A stretch of 64,000 bases of DNA, taken from contig NZ_JAUSUQ010000014.1 of the NCBI RefSeq assembly GCF_030814135.1, forward strand, positions 29,780 to 93,779, in the 5' to 3' direction. The stretch's first letter is position 1. Each line of letters opens with the position of its first letter. The translations under genes were made by a program, and so were the position numbers. The DNA comes from Caldalkalibacillus uzonensis. GTDB taxonomy: Bacteria > Bacillota > Bacilli > Caldalkalibacillales > Caldalkalibacillaceae. Below the pieces are notes generated by a model. That model made no database searches, was not told the DNA's origin, and was given only the letters and a program-made list of their open reading frames with translations. Shown here one piece after another: positions 18,128 to 27,742 of this stretch.

Positions 18128-18505
18128 ATGCCTTTCACACGACAGAAGAGACACGCCCACCCCCTGATTCGCCTGGCTGTCAGTTATATCTTTCTGTTGG
18201 CCGCTATTCAAAAATGGCTCCATATGGACCAAAGCACCCAGCTTTTCGGAGAGTTAGGAATCCCATTTCCACAGTGGTCAATATTGGCCGTCGCAAGTGT
18301 GGAAACTGTGGGCGCCATTCTGATTTTGTTCAATTGGCGTGTTAAACTGGCCACTATCCCCTTGTTAGTCATCATGTTGGGAGCCCTGGTCTGGGTAAAG
18401 CTTCCGCTTTTATCTTCTGACGGATTATGGACTATGCTGAATGAGTCCCGCATTGATGTATTGATGATTTTTTTGCTTGTGTATTTAAGGCAAACGGGAC
18501 GTTAG
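18128..18505 (+). CDS. DoxX-like four-helix membrane protein
   Basis: A 125-residue membrane protein. Four hydrophobic segments (about 14-30, 50-68, 75-93, 105-122) and the pattern LFLLAAIQKWLHMDQSTQLFGELGIP-like N-terminal half with VASVETVGAILILF identify the DoxX/DoxD-like superfamily, members of which sit in redox and quinone-linked contexts. The exact role is unknown. The ATG follows TACTGGAGGGATCCTG. The nearest neighbour is a broken transporter on the opposite strand. Confidence 0.8.
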   Translation: MPFTRQKRHAHPLIRLAVSYIFLLAAIQKWLHMDQSTQLFGELGIPFPQWSILAVASVETVGAILILFNWRVKLATIPLLVIMLGALVWVKLPLLSSDGLWTMLNESRIDVLMIFLLVYLRQTGR

Positions 18506-18533
18506 TTAACAGTCCTCCCAGGTCAGCTGTAAA

Positions 18534-19159
18534 CTACTTTTCTACGTCATCTAGGTGGTCGGCAGCATATGAGTATTTTCGGTCAGTTAACCAATCGCCG
18601 ATACACACACCCACTATGGCTAAAAAGCCTCCTGTCAGTTGAATCCAGCTGGTTGACTCTCCCAACAAAACAGCAAATAAGAGGCCGAAAACGGGAATGA
18701 GACTGGTATACAACGACGCAACTGAGGCATCCAGTATCCTTAGGGCATAGTTCCACAGAAAAAGCGTTAATGCTGTGGCACCCAATCCTAGATAAAAAAT
18801 AATGATCCAACTCAGCCCACTCATCTGGGGGTAGCCTGTAAACAGCCCATCGACTATAGCAGCGGGGATCAAAAACAATAATCCTGCCGCAAACCCCGCT
18901 GTAGTGATGACAATGGGGTCATGATAACTGTTTAGCTGAGAATCACAGGCTGTTTGATGATGTTAAAACGAAACCCTCTTTGATAGGCAAAGGGAAGCAA
19001 TATACCAAAACCGATGATAAAACGTAAAGAGGTAAGGAGGAAAGGAGGGACTTCATTCAGAGCGATTTTTGTCGTTATAAATGTCGAACCCCACAAGGCC
19101 ATGGCTGTCAACAAAGCAACTGTGCTTTTTAAATAATCACGCTCATAGGTTGTTCTCAA
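18534..19159 (-). pseudogene. Broken EamA/DMT-family transporter
   Basis: The 5' part (19159-18932) encodes helices 1-2 of an EamA transporter (ALWGSTFITTKIALNEVPPF, LRFIIGFGILLPFA). It stops at TAA. The rest reads in another frame (HDPIVITTAG, FYLGLGATALTLFLWNYALR, ASVASLYTSLIPVFGLLFAVLLGE), which is the second EamA repeat. The total is about 208 codons versus about 300 in the family, so roughly helices 3-6 are deleted and the frame is shifted at the junction near 18935. Confidence 0.8.
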
Positions 19160-19359
19160 GCCTCCTACAAACCACCGATATATGAATGATATGCCAAATC
19201 CCTTAAATTAGCAATATTCCTGTATACTTGGCTTTTAATAGCATAATTAAAATGATCTCCCCAAAAATCTATCAAAATTAAATCGCAAAAACAGCACACG
19301 ACTTGTTTGACATCTGTGTGATATTTAAGAGTTAAACCATTCTTAGAGGGGGAGATCAC

Positions 19360-20652
19360 ATGAGTTCTTACAACCGCTCCATCACGTTATCCCAAGGGAT
19401 TGCTTTATATGTTGCCGCCATTTTAGGTTCAGGTATTTTATTCCTTTCTGCAAGCACAGCAACAGTCGCCGGACCGGCTTCCATATTGGCTTGGCTGATA
19501 ATGATTCTGTTTAGTTTTCCTCTGGCCTATACATTTGCTGTTTTATCACGTTCTTATCCCGATGCAGGTGGAGCAGCCACCTTTGTGCGGCTGGCTTTCG
19601 GTCAACATTTAGGCAATCTGGTTGGCTGGTTTTACTTTTTAACAGCAGCGGTGGGACAAATGATTGTCGCCTTAACAGGTGCTAATTATATAGGGGTTGC
19701 TTTTCAACTATCAGCCGCTGAGGTGGCAATGATTGCTTGCGGCATTTTGGTCAGCGCCGGTGTATCCAATCATTTTGGTCTCCAAGTAAGCGGGCGGGTT
19801 TCCCTGGTCCTCAGCACGATTTTACTCACCATGCTCTGTGCAGCTGTCGTTGTCACATTCCCGTATATGAACTGGGACCAGTTTCAACCCCTTGCCCCAC
19901 ATGGATGGCTCCCAGTGGGAACAGCTATTGTGATGATTTTTTGGTCCTTTTTCGGCTGGGAAGCAATAAGCAATCTGGCGGAACGCTTTAAACATCCGCA
20001 AAAGGATTTGATTCGCAGTGCACTGCTGAGTGCTACCATCATTGGGATTGTGTTTCTCCTGTTAAGCATCGTCACCGTTGGCAGCGGTACTTATGGCAGC
20101 ATCCAAACCAATACCTCACCAATCGGGGTCATGATTCACCGTGGTTTAGGGTTTCAAGCACAAGTGATAACAGCCATCCTTGCCCTGATTATATGTATGG
20201 GGACCACCAATGCTTTTGTGGCCAGCCTTGCTCAACTTGGGTATGCCTTAAGCCGGGATGGCGCCTTTCCTGCTTGGCTGTTCTATTTAAATGCCCGAAC
20301 CCAGACGCCGACGCGTGTCGTCTGGCTGGTAATTCTCTTTGCCGGACTGGGGGTTATTTTGACAACCATGATGCATGTCCATTTTACCCAGTTATTGTTT
20401 ATCCCTAATTCGTTGGGTATGATGGTGTATATCCTTTCCATGGCAGCAGCACTTAAACTATGTGAAAAATATTCTAAACCATGGCTTAGCGGACTGTTTT
20501 GCTTACTCATGCTAGTCTTGTTCATGCCATTTTTAAGTTGGCACATATTGGTGCCGCTTTTGGTCACTGGTATGTATTGGCTGTATCAAAAGGGACTTGG
20601 AAAAGTAAGCGTGAAAGACCGTAAACAGATGTTGGGGAGATGGAAGGTATGA
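19360..20652 (+). CDS. APC-superfamily amino acid permease (YjeH-like)
   Basis: A 430-residue transporter with about 12 membrane helices. The first helix carries the APC substrate-binding GSG pattern (AAILGSGILFLSAST). IFWSFFGWEAISNLAERFKHPQKD and FVASLAQLGYALSRDGAFP are typical of the family. YjeH-type members export or import neutral amino acids such as methionine and branched-chain residues; substrate here is not assignable. The ATG follows GAGGGGGAGATCAC. Its stop overlaps the adaA start (ATGATG). Confidence 0.85.
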   Translation: MSSYNRSITLSQGIALYVAAILGSGILFLSASTATVAGPASILAWLIMILFSFPLAYTFAVLSRSYPDAGGAATFVRLAFGQHLGNLVGWFYFLTAAVGQMIVALTGANYIGVAFQLSAAEVAMIACGILVSAGVSNHFGLQVSGRVSLVLSTILLTMLCAAVVVTFPYMNWDQFQPLAPHGWLPVGTAIVMIFWSFFGWEAISNLAERFKHPQKDLIRSALLSATIIGIVFLLLSIVTVGSGTYGSIQTNTSPIGVMIHRGLGFQAQVITAILALIICMGTTNAFVASLAQLGYALSRDGAFPAWLFYLNARTQTPTRVVWLVILFAGLGVILTTMMHVHFTQLLFIPNSLGMMVYILSMAAALKLCEKYSKPWLSGLFCLLMLVLFMPFLSWHILVPLLVTGMYWLYQKGLGKVSVKDRKQMLGRWKV

Positions 20653-21233
20653 TGGTGGATATCCATAAAGCAGCGTTATGGCAAGCAGTTGTGGAATGTG
20701 ATCGCAAATACGACGGAATCTTTTACTATGCTGTAAAGACAACCGGCATTTTTTGCCGTCCTTCCTGCCCTTCTAAGCCTCCCAAACGGGAAAACGCAGT
20801 CTTCTTTTTTGATCGGGATGAAGCAGTTCAGCAAGGCTACCGTGCATGCAAACGCTGCCGTCCTGACTTACCCTTATCGGCTTATGACCCTCAACAGGAA
20901 GTGATCAACAACGCAAAGCACATCATGCAGCTAGAATATCATAAACCGTGGACGCTACAATCTCTATCACAGCGCTTAGGGGTTAGTCCATACCATCTGC
21001 AACGCTTATTTAAACAAAGAGTGGGCGTCAGTCCCAAACAATTTCTGAAGCAGGTTCGTATCCAACAGGCTAAACTTTTACTGATTAAAGGGGAACACTC
21101 TAATACTGAGATCTGTTTTTCGGTGGGATTTACTGACCTGTCTCAATTTTATAGATGTTTTCGGCAAGCGACTGGTTTATCCCCACAAGCCTATAAAAGG
21201 AGTAAGACACGCCCCAGAGGAAAAGCAAAATAG
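20649..21233 (+). CDS. adaA: AdaA-type methylphosphotriester-DNA alkyltransferase / AraC regulator
   Basis: A 194-residue protein. The N-terminal Ada zinc domain has the four cysteines in GIFCRPSCPSK and ACKRCRPD; the first takes the methyl group. A C-terminal AraC-type double HTH follows (about 90-185, LSQRLGVSPYHLQRLFKQRV; STEICFSVGF-like, SQFYRCFRQATGLSPQAYK). There is no methylguanine transferase domain, so it is AdaA-like, and adaB does not follow. The start overlaps the permease stop; GGGGAG is upstream. Methylation should switch it into an activator of the adaptive response. Confidence 0.93.
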   Translation: MMVDIHKAALWQAVVECDRKYDGIFYYAVKTTGIFCRPSCPSKPPKRENAVFFFDRDEAVQQGYRACKRCRPDLPLSAYDPQQEVINNAKHIMQLEYHKPWTLQSLSQRLGVSPYHLQRLFKQRVGVSPKQFLKQVRIQQAKLLLIKGEHSNTEICFSVGFTDLSQFYRCFRQATGLSPQAYKRSKTRPRGKAK

Positions 21234-21300
21234 CCGACAGTATAGTGCTAATTATGTTAAGATACAAATTAAGACACTTAAATGGCTGGGGGGAGTCTGC

Positions 21301-22512
21301 TTGGAACATGAAACATCTTCACAAGCGGAAGTAAAATCAAAAGGCTCAGTCTGGGAAGTGTTATCTGTTTCCACCAAGCTGGGCTTAACTTCTTTTGGCG
21401 GACCGGTTGCCCATCTGGGTTTTTTCCGGGAGGAATACATCAAGCGGCGCCGGTGGCTGGATGACCGTACATATGCTGACTTGGTCGCCTTGTGCCAGTT
21501 TTTGCCAGGTCCGGCCAGCAGCCAAGTGGGAATAGGTATCGGCTTGATCCGGGCTGGATTTTGGGGCGCGCTCGCAGCGTGGATTGGGTTTACTTTGCCA
21601 TCGGTTCTGCTTATGGCTTTATTTGCTTTTGTGTTACAAGGGTTAGATTTGACCTCAGCTGGGTGGATTCATGGGCTGAAAATCGCCGCTTTGGCCATTG
21701 TCGCTCATGCGGTGTTAGGCATGGGCAAAAGCCTGGCCCCAGACCGGGAGCGGGCCTCGATCGCCATACTGGCCACCATCGTCATTTTGTTGTGGCCAAC
21801 TGCACTCAACCAAATCGTGGTTATCATCGCCAGCGGAATCATTGGCACATTACTGTTCAAACCTGGAGAGGCAGCCCAAACAGAAGCGTTTCATATTGCC
21901 ATCAAGCGCCGTTGGGCCATCCTCAGTTTGGTTTTATTTATTGGCCTGTTGCTCCTTTTGCCCTTGTTGCGCCAGTTGTTTCCTGTCCAGTGGCTGGCCA
22001 TGGCTGATACGTTTTACCGGGTCGGATCACTGGTCTTTGGCGGCGGCCATGTTGTCTTGCCTTTGTTGGAACGGGAAGTGGTAGCCGGAGACTGGGTCAG
22101 CCAGGAGGCCTTCCTGGCCGGTTATGGTGCTGCTCAGGCTATTCCTGGTCCCTTGTTTACCTTTGCCGCCTATATTGGTGCACTGGCCAACGGTTGGAGC
22201 GGGGCTTTGCTGGCCACGGTGGCCATCTTCCTGCCGTCATTCTTCTTGGTGATTGGCACCCTTCCCTTTTGGAATATCTTGCGCCGCCATCCCCAGGTGC
22301 AAGGGGGGCTGTACGGCGTTAATGCAGCCGTGGTTGGCATCTTATTGGCCGCTCTGTACCACCCTCTGTGGACCAACACCGTCACTTCAGCTGCTGACTT
22401 TGCTCTGGCCTTAATCTCCTTTGGCCTGATTATCTTTTGGAAAACCCCACCGTGGCTGGTTGTCATGATAGGCGCCATCGGCGGCAGTGTGATCGCCTTG
22501 TTTACATCATAA
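21301..22512 (+). CDS. chrA: Chromate/anion transporter, ChrA (CHR) family
   Basis: A 403-residue long-chain CHR transporter with two homologous halves of about six helices. The first half has LTSFGGPVAHLGFFREEYIKR and PGPASSQVGIGIG; the second has VFGGGHVVLPLLEREVV and AAQAIPGPLFTFAAYIG. Chromate efflux is the best-studied role; sulfate or other anions are possible. The TTG start has GGGGGAGTCTGC just upstream; ATGs nearby are out of frame. Confidence 0.9.
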   Translation: MEHETSSQAEVKSKGSVWEVLSVSTKLGLTSFGGPVAHLGFFREEYIKRRRWLDDRTYADLVALCQFLPGPASSQVGIGIGLIRAGFWGALAAWIGFTLPSVLLMALFAFVLQGLDLTSAGWIHGLKIAALAIVAHAVLGMGKSLAPDRERASIAILATIVILLWPTALNQIVVIIASGIIGTLLFKPGEAAQTEAFHIAIKRRWAILSLVLFIGLLLLLPLLRQLFPVQWLAMADTFYRVGSLVFGGGHVVLPLLEREVVAGDWVSQEAFLAGYGAAQAIPGPLFTFAAYIGALANGWSGALLATVAIFLPSFFLVIGTLPFWNILRRHPQVQGGLYGVNAAVVGILLAALYHPLWTNTVTSAADFALALISFGLIIFWKTPPWLVVMIGAIGGSVIALFTS

Positions 22513-22567
22513 AGCACCACTGAATTCAAAACAGAGCGACAAACTTGAACAAAGGAGTGAAGTACGC

Positions 22568-23584
22568 ATGAAATATCGCCGCTTAGGCAAAAGTGGTTTG
22601 TTTGTTTCCGAATTATGCCTGGGAACGATGACTTTTGGCCGTGAAACAGATAAGGAGACGGCCACCCGCATGATTCATCACTTCCTTGATGCGGGGGGAA
22701 ACTTTATTGATACGGCTGACGTTTATGCTGACGGACGTTCAGAGGAAATTGTCGGCCAGGCCATCAAAGACCGCCGCTCAGAAGTGATTCTGGCCACCAA
22801 AGTGCGCATGAAAGTGGGCCCGCATCCTAACGATGCCGGCTATTCCCGCAAACGGATTATGGACGGTGTGGAGCAGAGTTTGCGCCGCTTAGGGACCGAT
22901 TATATTGACTTGTACCAGCTGCATGTGTGGGACCACCTGACACCCATTGAGGAAACCCTGCGCACTCTTGATGACCTGGTTTCATCTGGGAAGGTGCGTT
23001 ACATTGGCTGCTCCAATTTTTTGGCCTGGCAGCTGATGAAAGCACTGGCTTACAGTGACTTTAAAAACTATGTGCGCTTTATCTCCATTCAGCCCCAGTA
23101 CAGCTTGGTGAACAGGGAAATGGACCGGGAAGTGCTGTCCCTGTGCCTGGAAGAAGAAGTGGGCGTGATTCCATGGGCACCTTTGGCCGGCGGTTTTTTA
23201 ACAGGAAAATATCCCCGCACAAAGGAAAAACCCAATTTTGGCCGTTTTAACAATTCCGCAACCGGAGAGTACATGTGGGAGCGTAAAGCAACGGACCGAA
23301 ACTTTAAGATCCTGGATAAAGTGCAGAGCATTGCCGATGAAGTGGGTAAAACTCATGCCCAAGTCGCCCTGAACTGGTTGTTGTGTAAAAAAGGCATCAC
23401 GTCCCCTATTTTCGGTGCCCGTACAGCGGAGCAGTTGGAGGAGAACCTGGGCAGCACCGGTTGGAGATTAAGCCCTGAGCACTTTAAAGCCTTGGACGAG
23501 GTCAGCCAACTTCCCAGCGAGTATCCCAACCGTTTCCTTGAAAAATTCCGCCGTGATGTGATTTATGACAATCTTGACGTTTAA
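22568..23584 (+). CDS. Aldo/keto reductase
   Basis: A 338-residue NADPH-dependent (beta/alpha)8 oxidoreductase. The catalytic tetrad is visible: Asp and Tyr in DTADVYADG, Lys in ATKVRMK, His in YQLHVWDHL. The C-terminal cofactor loop SPIFGARTAEQLEENLGS is present. Resembles the YrpG/YghZ-like AKR groups. Substrate unknown. The ATG follows AAAGGAGTGAAGTACGC. A terminator follows. Confidence 0.93.
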   Translation: MKYRRLGKSGLFVSELCLGTMTFGRETDKETATRMIHHFLDAGGNFIDTADVYADGRSEEIVGQAIKDRRSEVILATKVRMKVGPHPNDAGYSRKRIMDGVEQSLRRLGTDYIDLYQLHVWDHLTPIEETLRTLDDLVSSGKVRYIGCSNFLAWQLMKALAYSDFKNYVRFISIQPQYSLVNREMDREVLSLCLEEEVGVIPWAPLAGGFLTGKYPRTKEKPNFGRFNNSATGEYMWERKATDRNFKILDKVQSIADEVGKTHAQVALNWLLCKKGITSPIFGARTAEQLEENLGSTGWRLSPEHFKALDEVSQLPSEYPNRFLEKFRRDVIYDNLDV

Positions 23585-23592
23585 GCATCAAC

Positions 23593-23619
23593 AGACCTCC
23601 CTGCCGAAAAGGGAGGTCT
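23593..23619 (+). terminator. Hairpin after the aldo/keto reductase
   Basis: AGACCTCCC pairs with GGGAGGTCT across a 9-base loop, followed by TATG. The stem is strong and the U tract is weak. Confidence 0.55.
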
Positions 23620-23656
23620 TATGACATTGACCTGACTTCGTTTGGAGGTGTATAGG

Positions 23657-24040
23657 ATGGATACAAATATGAAGACAGGTGCCATTGTGAAAGCAGTGTA
23701 TAAAACCGGTGTCTATATTGGTGAAATTACCGAACTGAAACCTGACCGCGGCAAAGCCGTGGTCAAAGTGCTGGCTGTACTCAAACATCCTGCCCAAGGC
23801 GACTTGCACCAGCCTTTGCAAGCGGATGTGCCCCTGTTCCACCAGCGCCGTGCCCTGGCTTATAAGGAACAGGCGAATATCCCGCTCAGCCACCTGTCCC
23901 CCTATGACGGGGAAATACCCGACTATACCGCTTCTTTGCATGCAGCCCTTGACACAGAAATTGAGGTACTGCAGCAGCAAAACTCACCCTGGGCAGAGCA
24001 AGCAATCAAACATTTACAACAGTTAAAAGAGGAGTATTAA
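23657..24040 (+). CDS. kapB: Kinase-associated protein B (KapB)
   Basis: A 127-residue protein with the KapB beta-barrel fold. GAIVKAVYKTGVYIGEI, KAVVKVLAVLKHPAQGDLHQ, ADVPLFHQRRALAYKEQANI and PYDGEIPDYTASLHAALDTE match B. subtilis KapB, which is needed for KinB input to the sporulation phosphorelay. The ATG at 23657 follows TTTGGAGGTG. No kinB lies next to it. No lipobox is seen in this form. Confidence 0.9.
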   Translation: MDTNMKTGAIVKAVYKTGVYIGEITELKPDRGKAVVKVLAVLKHPAQGDLHQPLQADVPLFHQRRALAYKEQANIPLSHLSPYDGEIPDYTASLHAALDTEIEVLQQQNSPWAEQAIKHLQQLKEEY

Positions 24041-24047
24041 AGGAAAA

Positions 24048-24094
24048 AGACCGGGGGCTGAACAGCTTTTTTGCTGGGTCACAGCCCCCGGTCT
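24048..24094 (+). terminator. Large hairpin after kapB
   Basis: AGACCGGGGGCTG pairs with CAGCCCCCGGTCT (13 bp), with an inner CAGC/GCTG step around TTTTTT. There is no 3' U tract. Confidence 0.6.
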
Positions 24095-24223
24095 GGTGTT
24101 CTGTGAGTGATTCAGATTCTACTGTGAATTAAATTTCTAGAATCGGTGTTACAACTTCAGACACGCAATGCGCCCCAATTTCTTCAGCAATTCAATAGCA
24201 ACTTCTTTTTCATTTGCCACAGA

Positions 24224-25819
24224 TTAAGAACGGGTTGTAAACTGCTCCTTTTCCCGCTGGCGGAGTTCTACCCGGCGGATCTTGCCCGACGTGGTTTTGG
24301 GCAGTGAATCCACGAATTCAATTTTGCGTGGATATTTATAAGGCGCAGTGAGTGACTTGACATGTTCCTGCAACCGCTCTACCAGTGTGTGATCTTTGGC
24401 GTCCTCAGGATTTTTTAATACCACAAACGCTTTAACCACATGGCCCCGGACCTCATCCGGGCTGGCTACGACGGCACACTCTCTCACCGCTGGATGTTTG
24501 ACCAGCGCATCCTCCACTTCAAAGGGACCAATGGTATAACCTGAACTGATAATGATATCATCGCTGCGCCCTTCAAACCAAAAATAACCGTCTTCATCTC
24601 TGCGGGCCTGGTCTCCCGTCAGGTAATATTCACCCCGGTAAGCGGCCTGAGTCCGTTCAGGGTCCTTATAATATTCCCTGAACAAGGCAGGTGTCTCGCG
24701 ATGGACGGCAATATCACCCACTTCCCCCACACCAACTGGTTCACCATCCTCATTAATAATCTCAACCTGGTTTCCAGGCGTCGGTTTACCCATGGAGCCA
24801 GGCTTGATCTCCATGCCTTTCAGCGTACCCACCAGCAAGGTGTTTTCAGTCTGGCCGTAACCGTCCCGCACATCTACACTGAAATAACGTCTGAAGGTGT
24901 CGATGACTTCTCGATTCAAAGGCTCACCGGCTGAAACGGCACTTCTTAAGTGGGGCAAAGAATACCGTTCAAGCCCATCTACCTTAGCCATGAGCCGGTA
25001 TTCGGTTGGCGTGCAACACAAGACGTTGACTTGATACTCTTCCATAATAGATAAGTAACGGGCGGGGGCAAAAGGACCATGATAAACGACAGCTGTTGCT
25101 CCTAATCCAAGCACCGACAAAAACGGACTCCACACCCATTTGGCCCAACCCGGTCCTGCCGTGGCCCAGACCACATCATTTTCTTTAATATCCAGCCATT
25201 GTTTGGCTGCCACCTGCAAATGAGCGTACCCCCACCCATGAACATGCACAACCCCTTTAGGATTGCCTGTTGTTCCCGAAGTGTAAGACAAAAAGGCCAT
25301 ATCTTCACGGTGAGTGGACACCGCTTCGAAGTAATCGCTTTCATTTTCAACCAACATGTCCACATCTGTCCAGCCAGGCTGTCCTGCTCCAACAACAAAC
25401 TTATATTGCAGAGACGGAAGGGGGTCCTCGATCTTCTCAAACTCTGCTACGCTGTCCTGGTAAGCAATCACGGCTTTGGCTTCTCCGTGATTGATACGGT
25501 AACTCAAATCTTTGGCTCTTAACATTTCAGAACTGGGAATGACAACGAACCCAGCTTTTAAACAAGCTATGTAGGTCACATACGCTTCAGGAACCCGGGG
25601 GAGAATCACCAGCACTTTGTCCCCTTTTTTAAGACCCTGTTTGACCAAAGCATTGGCCAGACGGTTAGCCTGTTTAATGAGCGCCTGATAAGTAATCTCA
25701 CGCTTGTCTCCGTTGTCGTTCAGCCAGCGGATGGCTACTTTCTGAGGGTCCGCTGCAAAAGCTTCAAACTCCTGAGTCATGTTGTACTGCTCTGGTGCAA
25801 GCAACTGTTCCAGTTTCAC
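24224..25819 (-). CDS. AMP-forming acyl-CoA synthetase (AcsA/MbcS-like)
   Basis: A 531-residue ANL-superfamily ligase that adenylates a carboxylate and forms an acyl-CoA thioester. The AMP-binding P-loop is FLSYTSGTTGNPKGVVH, followed by DGYGQTEN, YLTGDQARRDEDGYFWFEGR (hinge Asp) and the C-terminal catalytic lysine in LPKTTSGKIRRVELR. It resembles B. subtilis YtcI and medium/branched-chain acyl-CoA synthetases. The exact acid is uncertain. The GTG at 25819 has GGGAGG seven bases upstream; the frame beyond lacks similarity. Confidence 0.9.
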   Translation of the reverse strand: MKLEQLLAPEQYNMTQEFEAFAADPQKVAIRWLNDNGDKREITYQALIKQANRLANALVKQGLKKGDKVLVILPRVPEAYVTYIACLKAGFVVIPSSEMLRAKDLSYRINHGEAKAVIAYQDSVAEFEKIEDPLPSLQYKFVVGAGQPGWTDVDMLVENESDYFEAVSTHREDMAFLSYTSGTTGNPKGVVHVHGWGYAHLQVAAKQWLDIKENDVVWATAGPGWAKWVWSPFLSVLGLGATAVVYHGPFAPARYLSIMEEYQVNVLCCTPTEYRLMAKVDGLERYSLPHLRSAVSAGEPLNREVIDTFRRYFSVDVRDGYGQTENTLLVGTLKGMEIKPGSMGKPTPGNQVEIINEDGEPVGVGEVGDIAVHRETPALFREYYKDPERTQAAYRGEYYLTGDQARRDEDGYFWFEGRSDDIIISSGYTIGPFEVEDALVKHPAVRECAVVASPDEVRGHVVKAFVVLKNPEDAKDHTLVERLQEHVKSLTAPYKYPRKIEFVDSLPKTTSGKIRRVELRQREKEQFTTRS

Positions 25820-26003
25820 GATTTGGCCTCCCTGATGTGGTGATATTATGCTCGTCTCCATTATACAAAATTAGGCGATAGATTTAAATATTTAGATTAA
25901 AACAAAAGGTTGACACTTTTAGACAATATGTGCATACCGGTTTAACCGAGCATGAAAACCACACCCGTTCTCCTTGATGTAAAGCTTCAAATGGTCTATT
26001 GTT

Positions 26004-26843
26004 TTATACCCTTAAAAAGGGCATAAATCCCTGTTGGCTCGTCAGTACACGTTGTTCCCCAAACACATCCTTGAAGATGGAATAGGTCTCGTCAAACTTG
26101 TCAGGCGAATACCAGTCTGCATAATCCAACTGATGATAAAGAGACTTGATGCCCAGCTTTTCGGTCCGCTTTCCCCTAGCCCCATCCCCCCGGAAGAAAT
26201 CATCCAGGCAAACCCAATCCACCACTTCCTTCAGTCGCTTGGCAAACAGTTCAGAATAAGGCAAAATGGGGGATACAGCGGCTTGTACGGGAAGACCTGC
26301 TTGTTTAAGTGTTGTTAATGCCTTCAATCTGGCTGCCAGAGGAGGTGCCGCGGGAGAAAGTGTTTTACGCACCTGCTCCAGATCCGTTTCAATGGTGATG
26401 CTGATACATAACCTGTCTTTAAGTTCGAGCAAGAGTTCCATATCTCTTGTGATTAACGGACTTCGGGTTTGTACAAACAAAAAGTCGGGCTTGTTCCTGA
26501 CCATCACTTCTAACAGGCGCCGACTTAATTCTATTTGCCCTTCCAGCGGTTGATACGGGTCAGTGCTGGAAGACATAAAGATGGTGACCTTACCTTTCTG
26601 CTTCGCCCGCTGTAACTCTTTTTGCAGCATTTGTGGCGCATTCTCCTTCACATGAACCCAGGTCCCCCATTCTTCCTGGCGAAACAAAGCAACAGGCAGC
26701 CGGCGGACATAGCAAAAAGTGCAAGCAAAGGCACATCCCCCATACGGATTTAACGTATGGGTGTAACCGGTCAAATAACCGCTTGCCGGGTTAAGTAACC
26801 TGCCCGGTTGACCATAGGTAATATTTAGCCTGCTTGATGCCAT
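26004..26843 (-). CDS. SPL-like radical SAM protein
   Basis: A 279-residue radical SAM enzyme of the SplB-like/Rv2578c group. The FeS-binding motif is GGCAFACTFCYVRRLP (CxxxCxxC), preceded by NPYGGC. IFMSSSTDPYQPLE and LFVQTRSPLITRDMELL follow, as in photoproduct-lyase relatives. Unlike true SplB it lacks an obvious C-terminal conserved cysteine for spore photoproduct repair, so the substrate is open. The ATG at 26843 follows AAAAAGGTGG; earlier GTG codons are possible. Confidence 0.85.
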   Translation of the reverse strand: MASSRLNITYGQPGRLLNPASGYLTGYTHTLNPYGGCAFACTFCYVRRLPVALFRQEEWGTWVHVKENAPQMLQKELQRAKQKGKVTIFMSSSTDPYQPLEGQIELSRRLLEVMVRNKPDFLFVQTRSPLITRDMELLLELKDRLCISITIETDLEQVRKTLSPAAPPLAARLKALTTLKQAGLPVQAAVSPILPYSELFAKRLKEVVDWVCLDDFFRGDGARGKRTEKLGIKSLYHQLDYADWYSPDKFDETYSIFKDVFGEQRVLTSQQGFMPFLRV

Positions 26844-26892
26844 CTGATTCACCACCTTTTTTAGTCCAGGAAGCGCCTGCGGACTTGCAGAG

Positions 26893-27642
26893 TTATGACA
26901 ATGCCGTTAAGATAATCGGTTCTTTCTCTGTCACCACAATCGTCTGTTCAAATTGGGCCACCAGGCTGCCCTGAGGCGCCTTTAACGTCCAGCCATCTTC
27001 CGCCTGTTCCACAAGTTCATCGCCGGTGGAAATAAAGGGCTCAATCGCCAGGACCATGCCCTTTTCCAAACGTGTCTGTTCAAACGGATTATAAAAACTG
27101 AAAATATGGTTGGGCTCTTCATGCAGGCTGCGGCCGATCCCATGGCCACACAAGTTTTTAACAACCGTAAACCCGGATCGTTTCGCTTCCTCTTCCACCA
27201 CCCGTCCGATTTCAGACAACGGCTGTCCGGAAGTGGCTTTTTGCAGTGCTTTCTCCAGTGCCCTTTCAGCGCTAGCACATAAACGCCGGGCCTGTGTTGA
27301 CACCGGCGGAACAATGAGAGTGGCACCCGTGTCCGCAAAATATCCATCCAGTTGGGCCGATACATCAATGTTGACTTTGTCACCGGGGTGTAAAACCCGG
27401 GTACCGGGAATGCCATGGGCCACCTCTTCGTTAACACTGATACAAGTTGCCCCAGGAAAATTGTACTGTCCCCGGGGAGCTGATTGGGCTCCATGCTGTA
27501 CGAGCACCTTTTCACCGATAGCATCCAGTTCAGCTGTGCTGATCCCCGGCCGAACATGATTCATCATCTCCTGTAAAGCAAGAGCCACCACCCGGCCCAC
27601 CTTCTTCAGCGCTTGCAACTCTTGAACAGTTTCAACCGTCAT
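26893..27642 (-). CDS. map: Methionine aminopeptidase, type I
   Basis: A 249-residue dinuclear metallopeptidase removing N-terminal Met. Metal ligands are visible: two Asp in VNIDVSAQLDGYFADTGATL, His in LCGHGIGRSLHEEPN, Glu in AIEPFIS and Glu in QFEQTIVVTE. The substrate-binding His in EEVAHGIPG is present. It is probably an accessory copy, since it is not in a ribosomal protein operon. The ATG at 27642 follows AAAGGAG. Confidence 0.94.
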   Translation of the reverse strand: MTVETVQELQALKKVGRVVALALQEMMNHVRPGISTAELDAIGEKVLVQHGAQSAPRGQYNFPGATCISVNEEVAHGIPGTRVLHPGDKVNIDVSAQLDGYFADTGATLIVPPVSTQARRLCASAERALEKALQKATSGQPLSEIGRVVEEEAKRSGFTVVKNLCGHGIGRSLHEEPNHIFSFYNPFEQTRLEKGMVLAIEPFISTGDELVEQAEDGWTLKAPQGSLVAQFEQTIVVTEKEPIILTALS

Positions 27643-27742
27643 ATCATTCGCTCCTTTATATCTGATCCCCGAATTGACCACTATTGATTAAAACAATTAC
27701 GATTTAATATAATATTTCTTGAGCTTGTATGCCCATTTAAAC

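Noticed and set aside
20649..21233. Complete Ada protein with methylguanine transferase
   Set aside because: The protein ends after the AraC-type HTH; no PCHR active-site motif is present and no adaB follows.
24121..24223. Minus-strand text ANEKEVAIELLKKLG and, in another frame, EEIGAHCVSEVVTPILEI, like the end of a microcompartment-type protein
   Set aside because: Only about 30 codons, no start, frameshifted, and the similarity is too loose to name a family.
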